DNA of 64,000 nucleotides from Parvibaculum sp. GTDB lineage: Bacteria; Pseudomonadota; Alphaproteobacteria; Parvibaculales; Parvibaculaceae. Both the position numbers and the translations under genes were made by a program. Positions 34,364 to 43,960 of this stretch are shown here, piece after piece. Numbering within the stretch: position 1 is the first letter of the stretch; every line of letters starts with the position of its first letter. The DNA lies in the NCBI GenBank assembly GCA_002694985.1, contig NZNS01000010.1:457392-521391 (forward strand). Reading direction: 5' to 3'. The notes under the pieces are model-generated. The model was not told where the DNA came from, searched no databases, and saw nothing but the letters and a program-made list of their open reading frames with translations.

Positions 34364-35113
34364 CTACTCCGCCGCGTCGAGCTTCACCTTCAGCGTGTGA
34401 AGGTAAGTGCGGATACGGTTCGCGTTCGCGCCCATGTCGCTAATGCCGACACGCGAGACCGAGCGCATATCGACTGCGGCGCCTTCGCCGCGTTCGGTGA
34501 CGCGGATCGCCACGTCGTCCTTGAAGTTCATGACGCGCGTCGTTGCGGTCGCTTCAATCATCCCCGCCTCGGGATTGGAGGCGACGATTTCCCAGCCCAT
34601 CTCGCGCGCGGTTTCGAGCGCGGCTTCATATACCTTGCCGGGCTGCATGTCGATTTCGAGCGTCGTGAGGTCGGGATAGGCCTGCGCCTGCAACTCGGCG
34701 AGATCGGCCGGTTCCGCCCGGTCGAGCGGGTTCGACGTGTCCCCGCGTTTGGCCACTACCGCGTCAAAGGCGGGCGGATTGTCGAGGTCGGTCGTGACGT
34801 CGTGGATGGCCGGCACTTTCGATCCCGCGATCATCGCCTGTCCGACAGGTGCCGCGACGAGAAGCCCGATCACGAGACCGGCGATGGCCGTGCGCACGCC
34901 GCGCCGTGACGACACGATGCCGATGACCAGCGCAATCGCGGAAACCAGCGCACCAAGCAGGCCGAGGCCCGCTCCGCCCGCAAGGCCGAGCAACGCAAGA
35001 CGGAAGTCGGCCACGCCGAAGCGGTGAGCGAGAATGCCGAGCACCAGTATCACGAGGCCGAGGACGGATATCCTCAAGCCCGCCGCCGCAAGCCGCGACT
35101 TGTCACCTGTCAT
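34364..35113 (-). CDS. DUF1499 membrane protein
   Basis: The 249-residue protein has three TM helices in its first 95 residues (ISVLGLVILVLGILAHRFG, LLGLAGGAGLGLLGALVSAI and a third near AIAGLVIGLLVAAPVGQA). A soluble DUF1499 domain follows, starting around VPAIHDVTTDLDNPPAF and carrying IEATATTRVMNFKDDVAIRV. DUF1499 proteins are widespread in alphaproteobacteria and have no known activity. It is upstream of the AlkK-like ligase gene on the same strand (72 bp gap), so they may be co-transcribed. Confidence 0.8.
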   Translation of the reverse strand: MTGDKSRLAAAGLRISVLGLVILVLGILAHRFGVADFRLALLGLAGGAGLGLLGALVSAIALVIGIVSSRRGVRTAIAGLVIGLLVAAPVGQAMIAGSKVPAIHDVTTDLDNPPAFDAVVAKRGDTSNPLDRAEPADLAELQAQAYPDLTTLEIDMQPGKVYEAALETAREMGWEIVASNPEAGMIEATATTRVMNFKDDVAIRVTERGEGAAVDMRSVSRVGISDMGANANRIRTYLHTLKVKLDAAE

Positions 35114-35185
35114 GGTGCCCTGTTCTTCCGTTGCGGCGGACGGGGTGTCCGCCGGGATGTGTTTTGCCTTGCCCGGCGCGCCTTT

Positions 35186-36826
35186 CTACTCGGCGGCGGT
35201 TGCCGTGGGCAGCGTATAGTCCTTGAACTTCTCGCGCAGCGCGAGCTTCTGGATCTTGCCCGTCGCCGTGTGCGGAATTTCATCCACGAAGACCACGTCG
35301 TCCGGCATCCACCATTTGGCGATCTTGCCTTCCATGTAGCGCAGGATCTCGTCCTTGGTTGGGCTTTCGCCCTCGTTGGGCACGATGATCAGCAGCGGGC
35401 GTTCGTCCCATTTGGGATGCGCGATGCCGATGACGGCAGCTTCCGCGACCTTCGGGTGGCCGACCGCGAGGTTTTCGATCTCGATGGAGGAAATCCATTC
35501 GCCGCCAGACTTGATGAGGTCCTTCGCGCGGTCCGTGATCTGCATGTAACCCTGTTCGTCGATGGTCGCGACGTCGCCCGTGTCGAACCAGCCATCCTTG
35601 TCGAGAATGTTGCCGCCCTCGCTCTTGAGATAGGCGCCGGCAACCGCCGGTCCGCGCACCATCAGATGACCGAAAGCCTTGCCGTCGGACGGCAGTTCAT
35701 TGCCGTCATCGTCGGTGATCTTCATCTCGACCGTGTAGATCGCGCGGCCCTGCTTCGCCTTCACGTCGATCTGCTTTTCGAGCGGCCAGTCTTCCATGCC
35801 CGCCTTCAGCGCGCCGAGCGTGCCCATGGGCGACGTTTCCGTCATGCCCCAGGCATGGAAAACCTTCACATTGTATTTTTGCTCGAAGACCTCGATCATC
35901 GAGCGCGGCGCGGCCGATCCGCCGATCACCACGCGGTCGAGCTTCGGCAATTCCGACTTCGTCTTTTCGAGATATTGCAGCAGCATCAGCCAGATGGTCG
36001 GCACCGCCGCCGTCACGGTTACGCCTTCCTTGTCGAGAAGCTCGTAGATGCTCTCGCCGTCCATGTTCGCGCCGGGCATGACGATCTTCGCGCCGACAGC
36101 CGGCGCGGCATAGGCGATGCCCCAGGCATTCGCATGGAACATCGGCACCACGGGCAGGATCGTATCTGCCGATTTCATGCCGAGCGCATCACCCGTATTG
36201 ACCGCCATGGAATGCAGCACGTTGGAGCGGTGCGAATAGAGGACACCCTTGGGGTTACCCGTCGTGCCCGACGTGTAGCAGAGCCCGCAGGCGGCGTTCT
36301 CGTCCACTTCCGCCCATTTGAACTCGCCGTCTTCCGCTTCCACGATCTCCTCGAAGCAGAGTGCATTCGGGAGCTTCGTTTCCGGCATGTGGGCCTTGTC
36401 CGTCATGATGACATAGGTCTTCACGTTCGGCAGCTTGTCGGCGATGCCTTCGAGGATCGGCACAAAGGTCAGGTCGAGGAAGATGATCTTATCTTCCGCG
36501 TGATTGATGATGTAGATGAGCTGTTCGGCGAAGAGACGCGGGTTCAGCGTGTGACAGACCGCGCCCATCCCCATGATGCCGTACCAGGCTTCGAGGTGGC
36601 GCGCCGTGTTCCAGGCCATGGTCGCGACGATGTCGCCTTCCTTGATGCCAAGCCGCGTCAGCGCCTGCGCAACCTTGCGCGCCCTCAGATGAACTTCCCT
36701 GTAGGTGGTGCGCGCGATCGGACCCTCGACAGTCCGTGTCACGATTTCCCGGTCACCATGAAAGCGTGCAGCATGGTCGATAATGGTCGTCACGCGCAGC
36801 GGCCAGTTTTGCATCAATCCCTGCAT
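35186..36826 (-). CDS. Medium/long-chain acyl-CoA synthetase, AlkK/DmdB-like
   Basis: The 546-residue ANL enzyme carries P-loop [19 protein letters not shown], the A5 motif [32 protein letters not shown] (A7) and C-terminal Lys segment [16 protein letters not shown]. The N terminus ([15 protein letters not shown]) matches AlkK-type fatty acyl-CoA ligases and methylmercaptopropionate ligases DmdB. It would activate medium-chain or thio-substituted acids for beta-oxidation. The ATG begins right at the conserved N terminus. Confidence 0.87.
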   Translation of the reverse strand: MQGLMQNWPLRVTTIIDHAARFHGDREIVTRTVEGPIARTTYREVHLRARKVAQALTRLGIKEGDIVATMAWNTARHLEAWYGIMGMGAVCHTLNPRLFAEQLIYIINHAEDKIIFLDLTFVPILEGIADKLPNVKTYVIMTDKAHMPETKLPNALCFEEIVEAEDGEFKWAEVDENAACGLCYTSGTTGNPKGVLYSHRSNVLHSMAVNTGDALGMKSADTILPVVPMFHANAWGIAYAAPAVGAKIVMPGANMDGESIYELLDKEGVTVTAAVPTIWLMLLQYLEKTKSELPKLDRVVIGGSAAPRSMIEVFEQKYNVKVFHAWGMTETSPMGTLGALKAGMEDWPLEKQIDVKAKQGRAIYTVEMKITDDDGNELPSDGKAFGHLMVRGPAVAGAYLKSEGGNILDKDGWFDTGDVATIDEQGYMQITDRAKDLIKSGGEWISSIEIENLAVGHPKVAEAAVIGIAHPKWDERPLLIIVPNEGESPTKDEILRYMEGKIAKWWMPDDVVFVDEIPHTATGKIQKLALREKFKDYTLPTATAAE

Positions 36827-37030
36827 GGGTCTTGTTTCCTCATTTCCTGTGGTGACGCCGGGTTTTTCCCAGCTTTATCCCCGTTTGGGGCAGTCTAGCG
36901 GCGAAGCTCCCGGCGAACAACGCTTGCCCTGACGCCTGCCGCCAAATCCTTGCCTCGCATGGCCTTGCCCCCTCTAATGGACGGCAAAACAACGGCAAAC
37001 CGCCAAACATATCGAAACAGGGAGTTTCCC

Positions 37031-38488
37031 ATGACCGAGCTTCATTTCCGGTCCGCCTCCGACCTTGGCCGGATCATCCGCCGCCGCGAGCTGTCGAGCG
37101 TGGAGCTCACCGGCCACTACATCTCGCGGATCGAGAAGCTCGACGGGAAAACCAATGCGGTCGTCGCCCGCGATTTCGACCGCGCGATGAAGCTCGCAAA
37201 GGAAGCCGACGAGGCCTTCGCCCGCGACGAGATCAAGGGACCCCTGCACGGCCTGCCCTTCACCATCAAGGATGCCTATGAAGTCGAGGGCATCGTCTCG
37301 ACGGGCGGCGCGCCGGTCTGGAAGGATCATGTACCCGCCCGCAGCGCCACCGCCATCGAGCGCCTCCAGCGCGCGGGCGCCATCGTCATGGGCAAGACCA
37401 ACGTCCCCTATCTCTCGGGCGACCTGCAGACCTATAACGACATCTACGGCACGACGAACAACCCCTGGGCGCTCGATTGCGGCCCCGGCGGCTCGTCGGG
37501 CGGCTCCGCCGCCGCGCTTGCGGCGGGCTTCACGGCGGGTGAGTTCGGCTCCGATATCGGCGGCTCGATCCGCACCCCCGCCCATCTCTGCGGCGTCTTC
37601 GGTCACAAGCCCTCTTTCGGCATCGTGCCGAAGCGTGGTCACCTCGCGCCGCCGCCCGGCGCGCTCAACGAAGGCGACCTCTCGGTCGCGGGCCCGCTTG
37701 CGCGCAGCGCCGAAGACCTGACGCTTCTCCTTTCGCTGGCTGCCGGACCGGACTGGGCGGACGCCGCAGGCTGGAAGCTCGACCTTCCCGCGCCCCGCGC
37801 CACCAAGCCGCGCGAACTTCGCGTCGCCGTCTGGATCGAGGATGATTTCTGCGACATCGACGCGGAAAGCGCCGAACTGCTGACGAACGCCGCCAAGGCA
37901 CTCGAAGCGTCGGGCGCCAGCGTCGACTGGAACGCGCGGCCTGATCTCACCCTCGCCGAAATCACCGAGTGCTATCTCATCCTGCTCCATGCGCAGATTG
38001 GTGCTGGCATGCCGCAAAGCATTCGCGATCACTGGGCGGAAATGAAGAAGGGCCTCGCCGCCGACGACAAGAGCCATGCCGCGCTTCAGGCCATCGGCGG
38101 CACGCTCTCGCTCGCCGAGCGCGCCATCTGGAAGGAAACGCAAGCCCAGTTCCGCTGGAAGTGGCATCAGTTCTTCAAGAGCTACGACGTCGTCCTCGCG
38201 CCGGTCATGATGCGCCCCGCCTTCGAGCACAATCACGACAGCAACTGGCACAAGCGCGTATTGGAAGTGAACGGCGTCATGCGGCCCTACATGGATGTGC
38301 TTGTCTGGGCGGGCCCCGCCGTCGTCTCCTATCTCCCCGCATCCGTCGCGCCGGTCGGCGTCACGAGCGACGGCAAGCCCGTCGGCATCCAGATCATCGG
38401 CCCGCATCTGGAGGACTACACAACCATCGCCGTCGCCGCGATGTTCGAGGAAATCCTCGGCGGGTTTACGCCGCCGGATGGATGGTGA
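37031..38488 (+). CDS. Amidase-signature family hydrolase
   Basis: The 485-residue protein has the catalytic triad of the family: Lys80 (LPFTIKDAY), cis-Ser155 (GPGGSSGGSA) and nucleophile Ser179 (GSDIGGSIRTPA). This fold hydrolyses amides, including nylon-oligomer or aryl amides, or acts as GatA. It lacks a partner gatC/B and ends differently from GatA, so it is a stand-alone amidase. The ATG 37031 follows CAGGGAGTTTCCC. A class III aminotransferase follows 180 bp on. Confidence 0.87.
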   Translation: MTELHFRSASDLGRIIRRRELSSVELTGHYISRIEKLDGKTNAVVARDFDRAMKLAKEADEAFARDEIKGPLHGLPFTIKDAYEVEGIVSTGGAPVWKDHVPARSATAIERLQRAGAIVMGKTNVPYLSGDLQTYNDIYGTTNNPWALDCGPGGSSGGSAAALAAGFTAGEFGSDIGGSIRTPAHLCGVFGHKPSFGIVPKRGHLAPPPGALNEGDLSVAGPLARSAEDLTLLLSLAAGPDWADAAGWKLDLPAPRATKPRELRVAVWIEDDFCDIDAESAELLTNAAKALEASGASVDWNARPDLTLAEITECYLILLHAQIGAGMPQSIRDHWAEMKKGLAADDKSHAALQAIGGTLSLAERAIWKETQAQFRWKWHQFFKSYDVVLAPVMMRPAFEHNHDSNWHKRVLEVNGVMRPYMDVLVWAGPAVVSYLPASVAPVGVTSDGKPVGIQIIGPHLEDYTTIAVAAMFEEILGGFTPPDGW

Positions 38489-38506
38489 GGTTCACCACTC
38501 CAATAC

Positions 38507-38531
38507 CGTCATTGCGAGCGAAGCAATGACG
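38507..38531. repeat. Short palindromic repeat (CGTCATTGC type), family C
   Basis: CGTCATTGC and GCAATGACG are perfect 9-bp arms around GAGCGAA. The CGTCATTGCGAGCGAAGC core is a widespread dispersed bacterial repeat. It lies 19 bp after the amidase stop. The remaining spacer to 38668 holds no gene that I can support. Confidence 0.6.
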
Positions 38532-38668
38532 ACAGAAACAGACAAGAGATCAGGCGCCCCACCCTCGCCCTGTGGGAGGGTGGCCGGGAAAAGCCTCCCT
38601 TTGACACCTTGCCCCGCCCCTCCCATTATGCCGCCAAGCCCGTACATGAACCCCCGAGGAGCTCCCCG

Positions 38669-40054
38669 ATGAGCCTTTCCAACGCCGCCGTTCGCGACAT
38701 CGAGACGGTCATCCACCCCTACACCAATCTCGATACGTTCCGCGACACAGGCCCGATGATCATCGAGCGCGGCGAGGGCATCTATGTCTTCGACAATGGC
38801 GGCAACAAATATATCGAGGGGCTTGCCGGGCTGTGGTGCACCTCGCTCGGCTATAACGAGCAGGAGCTGATCGACGCCGCCACCGAGCAGATGCGTCAGA
38901 TCCCCTTCACGCACACTTTCGGCGGCAAGAGCCATGAGCGCGCGGCGGAAGCAGCCGAACGCCTCAAGGCCATCGCGCCGCACGCCGCTTCCAAGGTTCT
39001 TTTCTGCGGTTCGGGCTCTGAAGCGAACGACCAGCAGATGAAGCTCGTCTGGTACTACAACAATGCCAAGGGCCGGCCGAACAAGAAGAAGTTCATTTCG
39101 CGCCAGCGCGGCTATCACGGCGTCACCGTGGCGTCGGGTTCGCTGACGGGGCTCCCTGCGAACCACCGCGATTTCGACCTGCCCATCGAGGGGGTCCTCC
39201 ACACCGACTGTCCGCATTACTACCGCTATGCAGAGCCGGGCGAAACGGAAGACGAGTTCACAACGCGGCTCGCGAAGAACCTCGAAGACCTCATCATCAA
39301 GGAAGACCCGGACACGGTTGCCGCCTTCATCGCCGAGCCCATCATGGGGGCTGGTGGCGTCATCGTTCCGCCCGCCGGCTATTTCGAGAAGATCCAGGCG
39401 GTGCTGACGAAATACGACATTTATTTCATCGCCGATGAAGTCATCTGCGGCTTCGGGCGCACGGGCGAAATGTTCGGCTCGCAAGCCTTCGGCATGAAGC
39501 CGGATTCGATCTCCGTCGCCAAGGCGCTGTCGTCGGCCTATTTCCCCATTGCCGCTGTCACGGTCGGCGAAGACATGTATCAGGCGATGATCGACGAGAG
39601 CAAAAAGCTCGGCACCTTCGGTCATGGCTTCACCTATACCGCGCATCCCGTCGGTGCCGCCGTCGCCGCGAAGACGCTGGAAATCTACGAGAAACGCAAC
39701 ATCCTCGGCCATGTGCGCGGCATTGCCCCCCGCTTCGAGGGCCATGTCGAGCGCCTCGCCGATCATCCGCTGGTCGGCCACACCCGCGCCAAGGGCCTCA
39801 TCGGCGCCATCGAGCTTGTCGCCGACAAGTCGGACAAGCGCAGCTTCGACCCCAAGGCTGGTATCGCCGCCGCCGTCGTCGCTGCCGCACAGCGCCACGG
39901 GCTCATTCTCCGCGCGCTGGCGGGCGATATCGTCGCCTTCTGCCCGCCGCTCATCATCACGCTCGAACAGGTCGAGGAAATGTTCGCCGCCGTCCACAAG
40001 GCGCTCGACGAAGTGGAAGCGATGGTGAAGAAGGACAATCTCCGCGCAGCCTGA
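38669..40054 (+). CDS. Class III omega-aminotransferase
   Basis: The 461-residue PLP enzyme shows FCGSGSEANDQQMKLVWYYN, QRGYHGVTVASGSLTG, Asp256 in FIADEVICGFGRTGEMFG and Lys285 in ISVAKALSSAYFPIAAV. The match is closest to aminotransferases using pyruvate as acceptor with omega-amino acids, putrescine or amines. It moves an amino group in the cytoplasm. The ATG 38669 follows GAGGAGCTCCCCG. A small hypothetical gene follows after 11 bp. Confidence 0.87.
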   Translation: MSLSNAAVRDIETVIHPYTNLDTFRDTGPMIIERGEGIYVFDNGGNKYIEGLAGLWCTSLGYNEQELIDAATEQMRQIPFTHTFGGKSHERAAEAAERLKAIAPHAASKVLFCGSGSEANDQQMKLVWYYNNAKGRPNKKKFISRQRGYHGVTVASGSLTGLPANHRDFDLPIEGVLHTDCPHYYRYAEPGETEDEFTTRLAKNLEDLIIKEDPDTVAAFIAEPIMGAGGVIVPPAGYFEKIQAVLTKYDIYFIADEVICGFGRTGEMFGSQAFGMKPDSISVAKALSSAYFPIAAVTVGEDMYQAMIDESKKLGTFGHGFTYTAHPVGAAVAAKTLEIYEKRNILGHVRGIAPRFEGHVERLADHPLVGHTRAKGLIGAIELVADKSDKRSFDPKAGIAAAVVAAAQRHGLILRALAGDIVAFCPPLIITLEQVEEMFAAVHKALDEVEAMVKKDNLRAA

Positions 40055-40065
40055 AAGGCCGGATC

Positions 40066-40488
40066 ATGACCCGTGAAATCCGTTTCCAGCTTATCTTCGA
40101 AGGCAAGGCCTCGCCGGAAGACGAGATGGGCCGCCGCATGAATATCGAGACAGAGGCGATCCTCCAGCCCGGCGCCATCGAGGCGCAGGTCGCGGGCGGC
40201 GCGGCCACGGCGAAATGCAATGCCGTGGTCGAAAACGACGACTATGGCGGCTTCACCGAAACAGGCGAGATCACTTTCGGCGGCGGCTCGCTCTTCTATG
40301 CGAGCACGGGCGAGGGAAGCCTCGGCGAAACGCCGGACCCCAAGGTGCAACTCGGCCATATCACCTTCCGCGTCGAGCGCGGCACCGGCGTCTTCGCGGG
40401 CGCGAGCGGCTATATCGTCTCCGCCTTCACCGTGAACGAGGACGCCCGCGTCCGCGACAGCCAGAGCGCGGTCATTTTCGTCGATTAA
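40066..40488 (+). CDS. Conserved-looking hypothetical protein, beta-rich
   Basis: The 140-residue protein begins MTREIRFQLIFEGKASPEDE and has alternating patterns suggestive of a small beta barrel (GAIEAQVAGGAATAKCNAVV; GHITFRVERGTGVFAGASGY; IVSAFTVNEDARV). The G-V-F-A-G-A-S-G-Y word recalls allene-oxide-cyclase or lipocalin-like barrels, but I cannot name a family. It follows the aminotransferase by 11 bp, implying one transcript, and may act on its product. Confidence 0.6.
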   Translation: MTREIRFQLIFEGKASPEDEMGRRMNIETEAILQPGAIEAQVAGGAATAKCNAVVENDDYGGFTETGEITFGGGSLFYASTGEGSLGETPDPKVQLGHITFRVERGTGVFAGASGYIVSAFTVNEDARVRDSQSAVIFVD

Positions 40489-40540
40489 AATTCAATGTCA
40501 TCCCGGCACTTGTTGTCTTGGCTGATGCACAGGGAAACCC

Positions 40541-41296
40541 TCAGACGTGCTGGCCGCCATTGATCTGGATTTCGGTGCCGTTGACGTAGCTCGACTGATC
40601 CGTGCACAGAAAATAGATCGTCCGCGCAACTTCTTCCGGCGTGCCGAGGCGCTGCATCGGAATTTCGGCGACGATCTTGTCCGTCCCCGGCGACAATATC
40701 GCCGTGTCGATCTCGCCGGGCGCAATCGCGTTCACGCGCACGCCGAGCCGCCCGAACTCGGAGGCCATTTCGCGCGTCAGAGCGGCGAGTGCCGCTTTCG
40801 AGGTCGCATAGGCGGAACCCGCAAAGGGGTGCACGCGCTCGCCCGCAATCGAGGTCACGTTGACGACCGAGCCCTGTGCCGCTTTCAGCTCGTTCACGAG
40901 GCCGCGCGCCAGCATCACCGGCGCGAAGAAATTCACCTGAAAGACCCGCGTCCAGGTATCGACATCCGTGTCGAAGACGCCGAGCCGGGAGCCGCTCGTC
41001 CCCTTGGGCGAAATCGCCGCATTGTTCACCAGTGCGTTCAGCCGCCCGCCCTGATCCTTCAGCCGTTCGCGCATTTCCAGGATGGCGGCTTCCGTGTTCT
41101 TCACATCGGCAAGATCCACCTGGATATGGTCTTCCGGTCCTGCCTCCCAGGGGCAGTCCTCCGGGAAAGGGTGCCGCGAACAGGTAATCACGCGCCAGCC
41201 CGCGCTTGAAAAGCGCTTCACCGTCGCATGGCCGATACCCCGGCTCGCGCCGGTCAGGATCAGCGTTTTCCGTTCTGCATTGTCAATTTGTGTCAT
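40541..41296 (-). CDS. Short-chain dehydrogenase/reductase
   Basis: The 251-residue classical SDR has cofactor motif TGASRGIG (about 15-22), NNAA (91-94), and catalytic Ser149, Tyr163 and Lys167 (SAYATSK). The end YVNGTEIQINGGQ is typical of FabG-like enzymes. It reduces or oxidises an alcohol/ketone with NAD(P)H. It follows the kinase gene (stop at 41306, same strand, 9 bp), so both form an operon. Confidence 0.87.
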   Translation of the reverse strand: MTQIDNAERKTLILTGASRGIGHATVKRFSSAGWRVITCSRHPFPEDCPWEAGPEDHIQVDLADVKNTEAAILEMRERLKDQGGRLNALVNNAAISPKGTSGSRLGVFDTDVDTWTRVFQVNFFAPVMLARGLVNELKAAQGSVVNVTSIAGERVHPFAGSAYATSKAALAALTREMASEFGRLGVRVNAIAPGEIDTAILSPGTDKIVAEIPMQRLGTPEEVARTIYFLCTDQSSYVNGTEIQINGGQHV

Positions 41297-41305
41297 GGCA
41301 GCAAT

Positions 41306-42910
41306 CTAGAGGAAGGCAGGCGCACACGCCAGCGCCTCAAGCGCCCGCGCCAGCGTCTCCTTCGGTGTGCCAGATGCGTCCACCCGCGCCCATTCGATTT
41401 TGCCCAGATCATAGGCAAGTTGCTTCCGCAGCACCTCGACGCCCGCATCGGAGGGGTCGCGCCCTTCCTTTTCGCGGGCCGCCACCCGTTTCTCCAGCAC
41501 GGAGGCCGGCGCTTCGAGCCAGAGCCCGGCAAAGGCCATACCCGCCTGCGATGACAGTTCCTCGACGGCGCGGCGTTCCTCATCGCGCGCAAAGACGGCA
41601 TCCGTCACCACGCTCATGCCCGCATCGAGTGCGGTGCGCGCGAGGCTGCGCATTTCCTCGTAAACCCGCTCGCCAACGCCCGGCGCATAAGCCTCGCCGG
41701 GCAGCCGGTCGAGGGGTCCGACACCAAACATCCGCTTGCGAATGATGTCGCTCCTGAGATGCACCGCGCCAAGCGCACCGCCCGTCCTGGCGGCGATCTC
41801 CTTCGCCACCGTCGATTTGCCCGTGCCTGAAAGCCCCCCCACAGCGATGAGGCGGGGCGGTGTCTCCTCCAGCATCTTCAGCGCGAAATCGAGATAGGCG
41901 CGCGCCTTTTCCCGTTTCTCATTGTCCCGCTTCTTCGTGTTGCCGCCGCCCTTCACCTGCACTGCCGTCACCTTGGCGCGCACCACCGCGCGCATGGAAA
42001 CGAAAAGCGGCAGCAACGCGAGCCCCCGGATCGCGGGTTCGATTTCATCCTGGCCGAGACTGTCCAGCCAGGTATTGAGGGCGCGGGCCGCAAAACCGGC
42101 GAGCCGCGCATCGCTTTCGGCGCGAAAGGCGAGGTCCATCAGCAGAAAGGCAAGGTCGTAAAGCACGTCGATCCGCGCCAGCCGGTCATCGAATTCGATG
42201 CAGTCGAAAATGACGGGATGGCCCTCCACCATCGTCACATTGCCGAGATGGAGATCGCCGTGGCAGTGACGCACATATCCGGCCTTGCGGCGTTCATCGA
42301 GCAGCGCGGCATGTCTCTCGATCAGCGCCTCGCTCAGCACCGTCACACGCCGCACCTTCTCCGCGTCGAGCACGGTTCCGGCGAGGGGTTTCATGTCCTC
42401 CGCGCTTCCCGCGACGATACGCGCACAGCCTGCCGCTCCGCCGAAATCGGGCGTCACCTCCGCCTTTCGGTGGAAGGCGGCGATATTGCCCGCCAGTTCC
42501 TTCACGGCCGAAAGGTCGAGCGCGCCTTTCTCCGCCAGTGTCGCGAGCAGCCCGTCGCCGCCAAAGCGTTTCATTTCGACGAGATATTCGACCACTTCGC
42601 CTTCATCGCCACCGATGACAAAATCCACGCCCCTGCGGCGCACGGGCGTTACGCCGAGATAAATGTCGGGCGCCGTGCGGCGATTGAGTTCGACCTCGTG
42701 TTCGCAGGCAGCCTTGCGCTTTTCGAGTGTCGAGAAGTCGAGAAAGGTAAACTTCACCGGCTTCTTCATCTTGTAGGCGCGCTCGCCCGCAAGAAACACG
42801 TGCGAGGCATGCGTCTCGATGCGTTTTACCGTCTCGCCCGCGCCGAGCCCGTATGCGCCTGCGCTTTCGAGAAAAGCGAGCAGTTCCTCATTCTCGTTTC
42901 TACCGGTCAA
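41306..42910 (-). CDS. Fused aminoglycoside-phosphotransferase-like and P-loop kinase protein
   Basis: The 534-residue protein joins two domains. Residues about 30-320 are an APH/choline-kinase-like fold with the Brenner-type motif RHCHGDLHLGNV and IFDCIEFDDR. Residues about 355-520 are a P-loop kinase with GGLSGTGKSTVAKEIA and RSDIIRKR. The pairing occurs in many proteobacteria with unknown substrate. The second domain resembles gluconate kinase/zeta-toxin-like phosphotransferases. It lies 17 bp downstream of a metal exporter gene. Confidence 0.8.
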   Translation of the reverse strand: MTGRNENEELLAFLESAGAYGLGAGETVKRIETHASHVFLAGERAYKMKKPVKFTFLDFSTLEKRKAACEHEVELNRRTAPDIYLGVTPVRRRGVDFVIGGDEGEVVEYLVEMKRFGGDGLLATLAEKGALDLSAVKELAGNIAAFHRKAEVTPDFGGAAGCARIVAGSAEDMKPLAGTVLDAEKVRRVTVLSEALIERHAALLDERRKAGYVRHCHGDLHLGNVTMVEGHPVIFDCIEFDDRLARIDVLYDLAFLLMDLAFRAESDARLAGFAARALNTWLDSLGQDEIEPAIRGLALLPLFVSMRAVVRAKVTAVQVKGGGNTKKRDNEKREKARAYLDFALKMLEETPPRLIAVGGLSGTGKSTVAKEIAARTGGALGAVHLRSDIIRKRMFGVGPLDRLPGEAYAPGVGERVYEEMRSLARTALDAGMSVVTDAVFARDEERRAVEELSSQAGMAFAGLWLEAPASVLEKRVAAREKEGRDPSDAGVEVLRKQLAYDLGKIEWARVDASGTPKETLARALEALACAPAFL

Positions 42911-42927
42911 TCCCGCTATCCGCTTGT

Positions 42928-43908
42928 TCAGGCACGCTGGAACCGGGTGAGCTTTTCGCTGCCTGCCGGGTCCTGATGGATGATGACTTCCGAGCCGGGG
43001 AAGGCCGCCATCACATCCTCCTCTACTTCGTCGGAAATGCGGTGCGCTTCCGCCAGCGTCATCTCGCCGTCGAGTTCAAGGTGAAACTGGATGAAGCTGT
43101 AGATGCCCGAGGTGCGCGTCCTCAGTTCGTGCAGGTTCACCACTTCCGAATGCTGGCGCACGATATCCTTGATGTGCTCGCGTTCGTCTTCGGAAAACTC
43201 ACGATCCATGAGCTGGTTGAAAGCGTTCATCACGATCTTTGCCGCGCTCCACGCAATGAGCGCCGCGATCAGGATGCCGAAAACGGGGTCCGCCCAGTGA
43301 AGGCCGAGATAACCCGACAGGACCAGCGCCGCAATCACCGAAAGGTTCATCAGCAAGTCGCCGCGGTAGTGGATCGAGTCCGCCTCGATCGCAAGCGAGC
43401 GCGTCTGGCTCACCACGTGGCGCTGATAGGCAACAAGCGCGAGCGTCAGTCCAATGGCAATGACGACCACCACGATCCCCGCGCCCGAGTAATCCACGGG
43501 TTCAGGGTTCATCAGCCGCGAGATCGCCTCGAAGGTGATGTAGCCCGCCGATCCGAAAATGAAGATCGACTGGCCGAGCCCCGCCAGCGCTTCCGCCTTG
43601 CCGTGGCCGAAGCGATGTTCCAGGTCGGCGGGCGCGAGCGAGGCGCGCACGGCGAAAAGGTTGAGCAGCGAGGCGGCCCCATCGAGCAGCGAGTCGGTCA
43701 ATGTGCCGAGCATGGCGATGGACCCCGTCGCCCAGTAGACTGCTCCCTTGAGCCCGATCAGCACCAGGGCGACCGCGACGGCGGCGAGCGTCGCGCGCCG
43801 CATCAGCCGCTCATATTCAGGCGCGACCCCCGTTTCGGCCGTTACGGGGATTTCTTTTTTTGTGCCGGTTGCGTCAGTGGCCTCGCCGGCAATCTCTGGA
43901 GCGCTCAT
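42928..43908 (-). CDS. Cation diffusion facilitator metal exporter, FieF-like
   Basis: The 326-residue protein has six TM helices and site A residues of FieF/YiiP: Asp72 and Asp76 (LTDSLLDGAA) in TM2, His180 and Asp184 (SIHYRGD) in TM5. A C-terminal cytoplasmic domain (FIQFHLELDGEMTLAEAHR) follows. The DxxxD/HxxxD set fits Zn, Fe or Cd export driven by protons. ATG 43908 is preferred (GGAAGG upstream); 43929 is an alternative. A near-perfect Pho-box array abuts the gene, which is unusual for a metal exporter. Confidence 0.87.
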   Translation of the reverse strand: MSAPEIAGEATDATGTKKEIPVTAETGVAPEYERLMRRATLAAVAVALVLIGLKGAVYWATGSIAMLGTLTDSLLDGAASLLNLFAVRASLAPADLEHRFGHGKAEALAGLGQSIFIFGSAGYITFEAISRLMNPEPVDYSGAGIVVVVIAIGLTLALVAYQRHVVSQTRSLAIEADSIHYRGDLLMNLSVIAALVLSGYLGLHWADPVFGILIAALIAWSAAKIVMNAFNQLMDREFSEDEREHIKDIVRQHSEVVNLHELRTRTSGIYSFIQFHLELDGEMTLAEAHRISDEVEEDVMAAFPGSEVIIHQDPAGSEKLTRFQRA

Positions 43909-43931
43909 GCGCGACCTGCCTTCCGGCATTT

Positions 43932-43960
43932 GTGACAGTTTGATGACATTAAGATGACAG
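43932..43960 (-). promoter_or_regulatory. Pho-box array upstream of the metal exporter
   Basis: On the minus strand the heptamers CTGTCAT, ATGTCAT and CTGTCAC appear with four-base spacers (CTTA, CAAA), an 11-bp phase. They match the PhoB consensus CTGTCAT in 7, 6 and 6 of 7 bases. The array begins directly after the pdxH stop codon and ends 24 bp before the exporter ATG. PhoB would bind here to activate the exporter under phosphate limitation. The short distance to the ATG implies a very short leader or a later start. Confidence 0.7.

Noticed and set aside
35024..36898. 624-codon plus-strand open frame
   Set aside because: It is antisense to the AlkK-like acyl-CoA synthetase, is rich in Arg/His/Asp without motifs, and is a typical high-GC shadow.
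38492..39997. 501-codon minus-strand open frame
   Set aside because: It is antisense to the class III aminotransferase, whose catalytic residues are all present.
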